DNA of 64,000 nt from the NCBI RefSeq assembly GCF_932294415.1, contig NC_065541.1:67176695-67240694 (forward strand). Reading direction: 5' to 3'. Positions 54,513-64,000 of this stretch are shown piece after piece. The first letter of the stretch is position 1. Each line of letters starts with the position of its first letter. A program made the translations under genes and the position numbers. Source of the stretch: Quercus robur (Eukaryota; Streptophyta; Magnoliopsida; Fagales; Fagaceae). The notes beneath the pieces were generated by a model. It worked only from the letters and a program-made list of their open reading frames with translations, was not told where the DNA came from and searched no databases.

Positions 54513-57500
54513 TCATTCCAATTCCTCTTGGCCTTCTGAAGGGCATCTGATGAGTTCCAATATATTAACTACCTCTCCCATGTCTGGCCGGTTTGATGGC
54601 ACTTGCGACGTGCATATCAGCCCCAACTTCATTACAGGAATCGCCTCCTCAGCCGGGAAGTTACCCTGAAGCCTCCCATCAACACATTCCTCCACCCTGC
54701 CTTCCTCCAGTGCTCCTCTAACCATGTCACAGAGCACCACGACATCATCTTCCATGTACTCCACAGGCCTTTTCCCAGTAACCACCTCCAGAACTAAAAC
54801 CCCAAATCCATACACATCACACTTCTCAGTTATCTTTACAGTTCTACAGGCAAACTCAGGTGCCATGTACCCTAAAGCACTCTGAATCTTGCTGCTTAAA
54901 ATGTAACGGTCAAGCATTGGCAACAATCTTGCTAGACCAAAATCTCCAACTTTAGGTTCACCAGTGCTGTCAATCAGGACATTACTTGATTTTATATTGT
55001 AATGAATTATGTTCAATTGATGCAAGTGAGCCAAGCTTTTTGCTGTCCCAAGAATTATATTGAACCTCTCATTCCATGAGAGGAAGTTTCCACCTAATCC
55101 TTCATGGATGTGTTTATGCAAACTACCACCAGAGACAAACTCACATATGAGGAGCTGTAATGATGGAGTCCAGTAATAACCTTCAAGTGCCACAAGATTA
55201 GGGTGCCTGACCTTCCCCAGTTTCTTAACTTCTCTTTCAAAATCTTCTTGAGACTTGACAAGACTTGAGACAGTGAGCTTCTTTATTGCAACTGGGTGCC
55301 CATCTCGAAGAACAGTCCGGTACACTGCTCCAAAACCACCACGGCCAAGCTCACAGTCCTTGTTGAGCAAAGCATGTGCTCCTGTGCTGAAATCAGGGTC
55401 ACCAGAAAACATTACAAGCTTGCCAGAATTGGCATCTGTAGTGGGAGAATGGCTAAACTCATCCCCAGCAGATAATGTAAGAACAGCTGCAGATCTAGCT
55501 GCGGATGACCTAACATGGAGATTAAGTACAGTGATGGCAATAACACCAACGACAATGACTGCAGCTGCTCCAATGGCAATGAGTGCGGAAATGCTGAGGA
55601 TAATTCTTTTGTGAACAATATTTGGAGGTAATGAACTAGATGTGGAATCAGAAGAGGAGTTAGGATTGAGGACAATGGGTTTGGGAAGTACTGCGGGGCA
55701 AGACTTATTGACCGCAGAACCACAAAGAGACGGGTTTCCAGTGACAGAGAAAGGGGAGATGGTGTTGAAAAAACCACCAGCAGGTAATTCACCCTGGAGA
55801 TTATTGTGAGAAATATTGAAGGTGAGAAGGTGGGGAAGGTTGGCCAATTGCTTGGGTAAGCTTCCAGAAAGGTTGTTAAAGGACAAGTCCACATTCTGTA
55901 AGTTTGTAAGCTTGGCTACTGCTACAGGTATATAGCCACTCAATCTGTTCTGAGATACAATCCTGCAGGATTCAACCAAAACAAAGCAACATAAACAAGA
56001 AATTAAACCCCTGTTAAAATGCTAGAAATTAGATATGATTCTTATTATGTGACCATACCAAGTTCAAATTGTCCATAGAAAGAAGCCTTAGGGTACTGAT
56101 TAGTGTGTAAGCATGAATATCTATGTCAGCCAAAAATATAAGATACTTGGAACTTCATATTTGTCACACTATGCAAAGATACAACACTATAATATCTTAT
56201 AGACACAAAGATATACGTATTGTCACACTATTATTCAAAGGAAACAGCCATCAACATCAGAATACCATAAAGGTTCTCAGTATATCCCAGATAATCTTAA
56301 ATATTGAAACAATTGACCGGAACCAGAGAAAGAAGTTGGGGGGGGGGGGGGGGGGGGTGGGCGATCAAGTTTTTCCAAGGCTAGAAATCATAAAAAAGAG
56401 CCATTTCTGTTATCACTGAAGACGCCATTTTTCATTTCAAAAGTATTATTGAATCTATAAAAATAAATAATGCAATTACAACTCTCTAAGCATAGTAGGA
56501 CACGGTTAAACTATTTGACATAGTTATCTCCTTGACAAGCTGCCATTCAACATCGAGACTGTTACAATATCAGATTAAAGTAAAATAGAAGCAAGAACTT
56601 GTATTTGAAACATCGGAGACTGTAAAGATAACTTACAAAGTTGTTAAAGAAGAACAGTGCTCAATTGAAGTTGGAACCTGCCCCCATAGAAAGTTTTTCT
56701 CCAGTCTCAGTTCATTCAAAGAAACAACTCCTCCAATTTCCAGTGGAATACTTCCATTCAGCTGATTCTCACTCAAATCAAGATTATTCAGGGCCTTCAA
56801 CTCTCCAATTGACACTGGAATAGGACCAACAAGAAAGTTCTTAGACAGATTCAAGAACTGCAAGCTTCTCAAAGCCCCAACTGAAGATGCAATTTCACCA
56901 GAAAATGCATTGTGGGACAAATCCAAGATTTCAAGTGAGCTCCCCACTGACGAAGCTAAAGGACTATTCATGCTTCCACTCAGTTTCTTCTCCGAAAGCG
57001 AAACTTCTTGTAATCCTGACTTGAAAATCCACGCAGGAAGATCACCCTTCAACGAATTATGGCTGAGATCTAAGACCACAAGGTTTTTGCAATTAACCAT
57101 GGACTCCGGCAAGGTTCCTGTAAAACCATTGGCGGCAAAATTCAAAACCTTCAACGACTGAAGATTTGCTATTGAAGATGGAAGCTGACCAGAAAAACTA
57201 TTGGACGAAAAGTCCAAAGTTTCAAGGCTTTTCATTTCTCCAATCCAATCAGGAACCTCACCAGTAAAAGAATTCATGTGCAAATTAAGATAATTACACA
57301 ATGAAAGCTTCTGCAATGTCTCTGGAAGGGTCCCGGAAAATGAATTCTCACTAAGATCAATGAACCTCAAAAGCAAGCAACTTCCAATGCCATCAGGAAC
57401 CTTCCCAGAGAACTGGTTCTTACCCAAGTTAATGGCTCTCAAATTATTCGAACCTTCAATCCCCTTTGGAATCTCACCCTCCAAGGAGTTATCCGATAAA

Positions 57501-58123
57501 TCCAGCGATCTAAGCCCATTCAAAGACCAAATCCCAGATGGTAAAGACCCCGAAAACTTATTCGACGAAAAATTAATAGACGCAAGAGTTGAACACGAGC
57601 TCAAACTGTCTGGTATCTTCCCAGAAAGCTTGTTCTTGGCCAATGAAATGACTCGTAGAGACCCACATTGCCTAAAGAAATCCTCTGGTATAGCTCCAGA
57701 TAGGCCATTCTCACTCAAATCGAGCACTCGAAGACTGTCCAGCCGTGCAATGTTGGGGGTTATGGTTCCGGTGAGATTGTTTTTGGCCAAAGATAGCTTG
57801 CGCAGAGATTGGAGTTGGAGAAGGCCTCGGCCTATATGACCTGAAAGAGAAAAGCCATCGAGGTTGAGCTCGGAGACCCTGTTGGATCTAGGGTTGCATT
57901 TCAAACCAACCCAGTTACAAGGACTATCATCGTCTTCATTCCAAGACACAAGCTTTCCCTTTGGATCTTGGATATCAGCCTTGAACACAATGAGCCCCAG
58001 CACGTCGTCGTTTAATGATGGACTCAGAGATCTCACAACAGCTGGGATTACAGCCAGCAACAGCAACAGCAACAACAACGACAACAAACTGAGTTGGCGT
58101 TTCATTCTCAACAATGCTAGCAT
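54513..58123 (-). CDS. PXC2: Leucine-rich repeat receptor-like kinase, PXC2 type, 978 aa
   Basis: Exon 1 is 56637-58123 and exon 2 is 54513-55962. They total 2937 nt with a phase-2 GT-AG intron inside the LRR region. Residues 1-31 form a signal peptide with a long Leu run (MKRQLSLLSL). The LRRNT cap follows (LNDDVLGLIVFKADI, CNWVGLKC), then about 20 LRRs of the plant LxxLxLxxNxLxGxIP type to about residue 570. A transmembrane segment lies at about 616-642 (ISALIAIGAAAVIVVGVIAI). The kinase covers about 700-970: glycine loop GRGGFGAVY, VAIKK lysine near 723, DFG at 836-838 and APE at 863-865. The HRD motif reads HYN (816-818), so the catalytic Asp is missing. That is how I remember PXC2 relatives too, which implies a pseudokinase acting through partners at the plasma membrane. 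PXC2 was described as co-expressed with the vascular receptor PXY. The next ATG, at 58105, would remove six residues. Confidence 0.92.
56338..56357 (+). repeat. Run of 20 G in the receptor kinase intron
   Basis: Twenty consecutive G lie in the single intron (55963-56636) of the PXC2-type gene, so the transcript would carry 20 C. Such runs are rare in plant DNA and prone to read errors. Confidence 0.9.
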
Positions 58124-58762
58124 TGCCTGCTGGTAGTTCTAAGAAACTCGAAGACCCAACAGAGCCATGAGAAATTAGTGCCGGCGCAGAAGAAAATAGA
58201 GCCTGAAATCACTCATTCTGAGCTTCAAAGACTCACAGACTTTGAAACCAACAAGCTAACCTAAACGCATACACAACCCAAGAAATTCCAAAAACAGAAG
58301 AAAACAAAAGCAAAAGGCCAACTTTTTCTATAACGGCTAGATTTGTAGCTCCGGAAAACCAAGAAATGTTTAAGTGGAAACTACTAGATACCAGGAAAGA
58401 AGTAGCATTGGTAAACAAAGAAACCCCCAGGACGCAAAAACGAAAGAACTAGCTGAAATGATAGGATTTTCTGAGAGGTAAAGCGTGTAAAGCGAAAACC
58501 TAGAAATTTCTTCTCAAAGCTAAGATTTTTGAGCTTCAGAAACACAAATCAGAGAGTTAAGAAGGGAAACAGCAAAGAGGGTCTGCGAGGTTTCGATCTA
58601 AGAACCCAAAAATGCAGAGCACGGCACTCAATGTTTAGTCAGAAAGTCCCAACAAAGTCCCACTTGGATTTCAACAGTAAAAGAAGAAGCCCCCACTACA
58701 AAGCCGAGAGCTAGGGTTCCGGTGAGAAAATGGTGAAACACCGAGTACTCTCACTGTGGGGT

Positions 58763-58798
<36 letters not shown>

Positions 58799-58810
58799 AG
58801 TGAGGAGAAG
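58124..58810 (-). promoter_or_regulatory. 5' UTR and proximal promoter of the receptor kinase
   Basis: A long leader-like region with moderate GC. A (GA)n run at 58766-58796 (CT on the sense strand) is typical of plant core promoters and leaders. The transcription start and any leader intron cannot be fixed from sequence alone. Confidence 0.4.
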
Positions 58811-59801
58811 AAACTAATTTGGTGTGAGATTTTATTTAGCATTAATTAACGGGGAAAAGGCAGAGCAGGAAGGTAGCTGAGGCCTATTTATTTACAATCT
58901 TAGGATGTGGACGCGTGGCACGATCTGTGCGGTTGATAGGAATCCGACGTGGCATTCACGTAGTCGTTGTCACTATAAAACTTTTGACGTGGATACGCAC
59001 AAGTGGCAATTTTTAGCTTTAGCCTTTACTTTTTAGCCTCTGTCTCTCTCCCTCTCTCTGTGTCTCAGTCTGAGTGTTTGGCCTTTGTGCTGTGTTTTTG
59101 GTCCAAATTTCTCTTTTATAAGATACTCCTAAATTAACGTTTTATGTTGTACAATGTTGACCTGTGGTCGCCAACGGATAAAATGGACTAATACGCCACT
59201 AAACAACGTTTAACATTTTTGAAAGACAACCTAACCATGTCCCTAGGATTTGTTGTACAAATACTAACTAACTTTTATTATTTTTCATTTTAGTACTAAT
59301 TTTTTTCATAAGACTGAAAAGCACAGTAAAATTTTAAAACCTCTAAATATACAAATTAATTTAAAAGTTAAAAGAAAAAAAAAAAAAAAAAAAAACTTGT
59401 CCAAATTTACACTGTCAGCCTGTTTGCCTACTAATTGATTCAGCTTATTTAATTTTTTAAAAAAACTTTATTTTTATGTATTTTTTATCAACTTAATTTT
59501 TAAGCTAAATTGGGCAATGAAAAAAGTCCCAAAACCAACTTTAAGAGACCATTAAATAAAATGGGTCATTTGTGTCCGTGGACCGTGGCTTCCTAGTACT
59601 AACATCACCAACTACAATGGTTATTGGTTGAGGCCACCCTGACCCGGCACCTCATAATTGACTTTAAAGGTCCTTGTCTCTCCCAATGATGCCTTAGCCC
59701 ATGAGAGAAAGTTTCCAAGGAAAAAAAAAAAAAAAAAAAAAAAAAAAACTACGGTCAACTTATTACTGGAACGAACCCGAGAAAATAATGGAACTCATTA
59801 G

Positions 59802-59836
<35 letters not shown>

Positions 59837-60204
59837 GGAAGAATGAAACTCTGTTTAGTGACTTTTTTGTGTCCATGGCTTAGCAGCAAGTTGACAATCC
59901 CACCATAACCAACCATCTTTTTGTTAACAATTAAGCAATGCTCTTGAATAAGGACGTATGAAATAGGATCAAATACAACTACCCCCATGTAGTAGTTTTT
60001 TCTACTAAATATAGTATTAGTTTTTTAATATTCTCTTTCCTAAAATCATTAGAGAGAGAATTATGAGTGTCTATGTGCATGTGATTAGTTTTCCTTAATG
60101 ATTTTTAACAAAAAGTGAATTGATATAATTAATAATCAATCATAGTCATTGAATATCACAAGGGTTGAATATTATAGAATTGCATTAAAACCACATAAAT
60201 GGAG

Positions 60205-60205
<1 letters not shown>
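58811..60205. other. Intergenic stretch with long A-runs
   Basis: A-runs lie at about 59373-59394, 59720-59747 and 59802-59832. No exon is supported. ACGTGGC-type motifs at 58911-58955 (ACGCGTGGCA, GACGTGGCAT) could be G-box-like sites upstream of the receptor kinase. Confidence 0.35.
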
Positions 60206-60247
<42 letters not shown>

Positions 60248-61335
60248 CATTTAGCTATTTTTGAAAGAAAAGAATTTGGTAACAAATTTTTTTTTTTTTT
60301 TTTTTTTTTTTTAGAAAGAAACACTGTAACTTTATTCAAAAAACTTTTTTTTTTTTTTTTTGAGAAAGAAACACTGTAACTTTATTCAAAAGATGCCAAC
60401 TCGGCTTGAATTACAGTAAAAAGATGTGGAGGAATATCCTCCATCCACACCGTATACTCGCTAACATGTCTTGCATGTCTAGCACAGTTATGCGCGGCAC
60501 CATTGCCCTGTCTCCTTACATGATTAAAACTCACGTCCCCAAACTGACTTGCCAACCACTTAGCTTCCTCAAACAGATTACCAAACTCAGCATGCTCCAC
60601 GAAATTTTCTGCTAAAGCATCAATAGTGATCTTGGAATCCCCCTCTAGGATGAAAGACTCAAGACCAATGTCCCCTGCCAATCTCAGAGCCCTTATTGCT
60701 GCAAGAGCTTCAAGTGCAGTGATCGAATAGGGAAGTGGGATTTTTTCCGCCATTGCAGCCACCATGAAACCCTTCTCATCCCGGATCACAGCACCCACAC
60801 CTGCTGAATCGTCCTCCCTAAACACAGCTCCATCAAAGTTTACTTTGTGTCTCGGCCAGGGTGGAGGTTTCCAGATGATCCGTTCTGGGGCTCTAAAGGG
60901 TGGATGAGGGGGTTTAGGTGGAATGGAGCGGACATAGGCTGCTCGGACTGCCCGCACCTCAGGGAGCACTTGCTGGATCGGGAATGGCTTGCTGGTGGTT
61001 CGCAAAGCATTCCTCCTATGCCATATCATCCATGCAGTAGTAGCAAAGCTTGCCAGGTCCAAGCCGTCTTCCAGAATGAATTCCACTAAGTCCCTGAACC
61101 CCTCAAATGTCCTGGAATGGCAGTTTCTCCAGCTCTGATCATGTAACCATACCTGGGACAGAGCTGGGCATGACCACAACGCATGTAGGGTGTTCTCCGA
61201 GGTGTTGAAGTAGTGATCACAGCAGTCTGTTGGGATTACTCTTCGCCATTTAAGGTTTGCTTTAGTCGGGATGGTGTCTTTGATTGCACGCCACAGAAAA
61301 TTTCTAATCTTTGGCAAATTTGGTTGTACCTTAAG
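60206..61335 (-). mobile_element. 5'-truncated L1 LINE with an intact RNase H ORF and stacked A-tails
   Basis: An uninterrupted 311-codon frame runs 61317-60382 on the minus strand. It holds the zf-RVT tail (LPKIRNFLWRAIKDTIPTKA, DHYFNTSENTLHALWSCP) and a complete RNase H domain: NFDGAVF (Asp), TALEALAAIRAL (Glu), LEGDSKITIDAL (Asp) and RRQGNGAAHNCARHA. After the stop comes TTGAATAAAGTTACAGTGTT, TCTTTCTC and an A-run (60344-60360). The same tail then repeats without the ORF and is followed by another A-run (60290-60312). A third long A-run ends near 60210. No breaks in 311 codons suggests a young insertion. Confidence 0.85.
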
Positions 61336-61690
61336 ACTAAAATTCTATTTTATATATTTTTATTGGGTGTGAATTTTGACAAATTTACCATTAGATTACA
61401 TTTTTATATTACATTCTTTACATTTGCAAAATATTTAGAAAATCAAAGATCAATAGCTATGTCATTAATCAAACCTTTAAATTCCAAATTTTGGTAGTCT
61501 AAAATTAGACATAAAAATTAAGTTTATAGATCGAATAATAAATATTATTCGATTGACACGAAATTTGATATATGTGTTAAGAATATAAAAAACATTCAAT
61601 TCAATAGTTAGATTTTTGAAATATACAATCATGTTAATTTTGTTAATAGAAGTTGTAACCTTAAATTACAATCAAGTTTTTAACAAAACT
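61330..61690 (-). repeat. Inverted copy of the dispersed repeat at 51760
   Basis: It shares AACTATTGAATTGAATG-like, TTAACACATATATCAAATTT, GTGTCAATCGAATAATATTT, TAATGACATAGCTATTGATC and AATGTAATCTAATGGTAAAT with copies A and B, on the opposite strand. It abuts the truncation point of the LINE at 60206, so the LINE may have landed in it. Confidence 0.6.
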
Positions 61691-62574
61691 TTGTTTTTTA
61701 AAAAAAAGTTCTTTAATACATAAAACTTTAATCATTTCACCAAAATACAATACTCGATAAACAATTTTTTCACAATTCTTTTTCTTATAACTATTAACAT
61801 TATTTATTGTAATTGGAACAATATCACTTTTACCAAAAACTTAGCACTCTATCATTTTTATCATCAACCAAATCACAAGAAGTTAAAATGTTGTGTCCCT
61901 TAAACTCCTATTTTTCTTTGTGTTTGGTGAAAATTTTTATACTTAAATTAAGGGTTAAGGAAAATGGGAGGTTGAGTATATTGGGGCAAAGTGGAGAGCG
62001 ACAAGTGCGAAGGTGGTTGGATAGATAGATACGGGGAAAAAGAAAGAAAAAGGAAAAAGTAATAAAGAGAAGTAGGTGGGCATGGTGATTGGTGGTGGTG
62101 GGTAGTGTAATTAAAGAAAGAAAGAAAGAAAGGGTGACTGTCCTCCAGTCCTGTTGCTGTTGGTGAGATGCAATTCAGAATGCAGAATGCACAGGCGTGA
62201 TGAGCAGTACTAGTGAGTAGTGACTGGCCTTTTGCTAAGGCTTTCTTAAATTCCATTCAAGTTTTTAGGGTCCCCCTACCCTCCTCAATTCTAGCCCATT
62301 CATTAACTCCTCTCTCTGCTGTCTTAAATGTGTGGGGTTATTTAACCCTTCCAGTTCCACATTGTTCAGCCTAGCCCTAGAAAGTAATAAAGGAAAAGGT
62401 ACGTTTCTCATTCAGAGGGAATCTGGGGTAAATTACTCCACTAAGTTGTGACATATGAATAGGCCAATCCATTGGTCAAAAACACTGTCTTTACTCCTAC
62501 CTTTATTCCTCTCTCCGGCATCTTAAACACATGCAAAAAAAGGTGATATATCATTGTCCTCGTTGGTTTCAATT

Positions 62575-62612
<38 letters not shown>

Positions 62613-63340
62613 AGAGATACGCTTTTCAATCTTAATTTAGAATTTAATTTGTGACAAGGGCGTTTGACGTAACCATGTTTGAATATTAGACAACTACTGA
62701 TGACAGTATTGAAAAAATAAATAAAAAATAACTAATAATGAAAATTGTCAAGTAACAAACATGGATTGGTTTTTTGACTGATCACAACAGAAGAGAGAAA
62801 AGGCTTAATTTTAAATGATTAACCAATTGAATTGTTGGCTTCTTCTCATGCAAGCTCGTTTATCTTGCACTCCGATCCCCTATTTATCAACCATTATTTC
62901 TATAGGGTATAAACCCTAATTCCATTTCAAAATAAGCACTCTACTAGGTTGCATATTGTTATTATTATTATTATTTAATAACAGAAAACAAAAACAAAAA
63001 ACCCTATACGGCGGGGACCAAGCCCATGAAGCTTAGGGCAGAAAATATATTTGTCTTTATGCATGGTAATGGTAGTATGTGGCTTAGACATTTTATTCCA
63101 ATTTTGGAACTTACTGCGCAACCCCGCGCGGGAATAATTAATATCCATTCTGCATTACAGAATTTTGGCTTTCAAGTTTCTTCTGGAGTTGCTGTTCCCA
63201 TGGTTTGACCTCTGCTAAATTTGAAGGGTCTAATTATATATGCTTATACTTATACATGCTTCACATTTTTAGAAGAAAATGCAAGTACAAATTAACTCTA
63301 GTATATATGATGCTCTAAATCAAAATAGAAAAATAAGCCA
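61691..63340. other. AT-rich intergenic stretch
   Basis: A (GAAA)n run lies at about 62114-62130 and a (TA)n microsatellite at about 62576-62609. No gene is supported. Confidence 0.4.
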
Positions 63341-63351
63341 ACGATCCTTTA

Positions 63352-63430
63352 GTCAGTTGGCACCTCAATTGGCACAGGGGCATTTAGGATTCGATGCCCG
63401 TCCCCCATCTCAATGCAACAAAATAAAAGG
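63352..63430 (+). mobile_element. SINE-like segment
   Basis: TCAGTTGGCACCTCAATTGG (box A-like) and GGATTCGATGCCC (box B-like) are followed by an A-rich end, AACAAAATAAAA. The box B is a good match to the pol III consensus. The segment is short and has no clear target-site duplication. Confidence 0.45.
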
Positions 63431-63472
63431 TAAGAAAATGAGTAATAACATGATTAACATCACATAATTAAT

Positions 63473-63630
63473 GTTCTTTCACCTTAATAGTTATAATTAT
63501 GCATTATTAAACACACACAAAAGCTTTTTCCTTTTACTTGAGAATCTATTTGTTCTTTCACCTTAATAGTTATAATTATGCACTATTAAACACACACAAA
63601 AGCTTTTTCCTTTTACTTGAGAATCTATTT
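63473..63630 (+). repeat. Perfect-looking two-copy tandem repeat, 79 bp unit
   Basis: GTTCTTTCACCTTAATAGTT begins at 63473 and again at 63552. The copies differ at one base (GCATTATT versus GCACTATT). The repeat is non-coding. Confidence 0.9.
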
Positions 63631-64000
63631 CTTATAGAAGTTTTTATTGGATAGTTAAAGCATTTGTTAATAACTCATTTTTAGAAAATTTTGATACCAC
63701 TTTATGAGAAATAAAAAAAATTTATTAAAAAAAAGTTATCGTTTTATTTTCCCAAAAAAATTTATAAAGATATTTTTTAGAGTATCCATTACCTTTTTCG
63801 CTTTCTTGAAAATATGTACAATAAATATTCATTCAAAGTAGCAAAGTTTACAAATTTATAGCATCAAAATTTCATCATTTTTCTTTAAAAAAAAAACAAT
63901 TTTGTAGTTCATAAACTAGCACTTATTTGTATTTCCAACTTTGACATCTATGATTCAAATTCCTTTTGTAATTATTAAATTATATATAAAAAAAAAGAAT

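Overview
This is a nuclear window from a flowering plant, most likely a woody rosid. The introns are AT-rich GT-AG introns, the host genes are plant families, and L1-type LINEs, SINEs, MITEs and LTR elements fill the space between them. Fagaceae (oak or chestnut group) is my impression from remembered protein sequences and is not proven here. I saw nothing bacterial, organellar or viral beyond old LTR elements.

Five host genes read as intact. (1) A chalcone isomerase-like gene, CHIL, lies on the minus strand at 364-2691. Its start codon is apparently split by an intron. (2) An intronless gene for a predicted plastid protein of unknown function lies on the plus strand at 18901-19593. (3) A seven-exon plant gene of unknown function (605 aa) lies on the plus strand at 28721-33724. 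(4) A PUB62-type U-box gene (475 aa, eight exons) lies on the minus strand at 37081-42471. (5) A PXC2-type leucine-rich-repeat receptor kinase (978 aa, two exons) lies on the minus strand at 54513-58123. For all multi-exon genes the exon phases I worked out by hand add up to a whole number of codons. Two broken host genes are also present: a kinase C-lobe fragment (4828-5260) and a degenerate gene at 22677-26826.

Layout. 0-3 kb holds CHIL and its MYB/bHLH-type promoter. 4.8-16.7 kb is mainly mobile DNA: a 5'-truncated LINE, a Tourist-like MITE with its empty site alongside, a probable solo LTR, a nearly full-length L1 on the minus strand, two MITEs and a solo LTR. 18.9-19.6 kb is the plastid-protein gene. 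22.3-26.8 kb is a layered locus: a broken gene was cut by a hAT-type MITE, and then a segment holding part of that MITE and the exon end was amplified into four tandem copies of 605-608 bp. 28.4-33.7 kb is the 605-aa gene, with a LINE in its last intron. 34.9-36.7 kb is repeats and a LINE remnant. 37.1-42.7 kb is the U-box gene, with three SINEs in its introns. 43.2-47.5 kb is a two-LTR element with no visible gag or pol, inserted into an older ~178 bp tandem array and carrying an 81 bp tandem array of its own. 54.5-58.8 kb is the receptor kinase. 60.2-61.3 kb is a LINE 3' end with an uninterrupted 311-codon ORF and stacked A-tails. The rest is AT-rich intergenic sequence.

The host genes do not form a pathway together; they are independent plant genes in order. 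I found no convincing new biological system. The strongest observations are the split start codon of CHIL, the four-copy amplification at a six-base microhomology, two transposon insertions whose empty sites survive nearby, a set of ultrashort (15-42 bp) poly(A)-tailed insertions with target-site duplications, and the HRD-to-HYN change in the receptor kinase.
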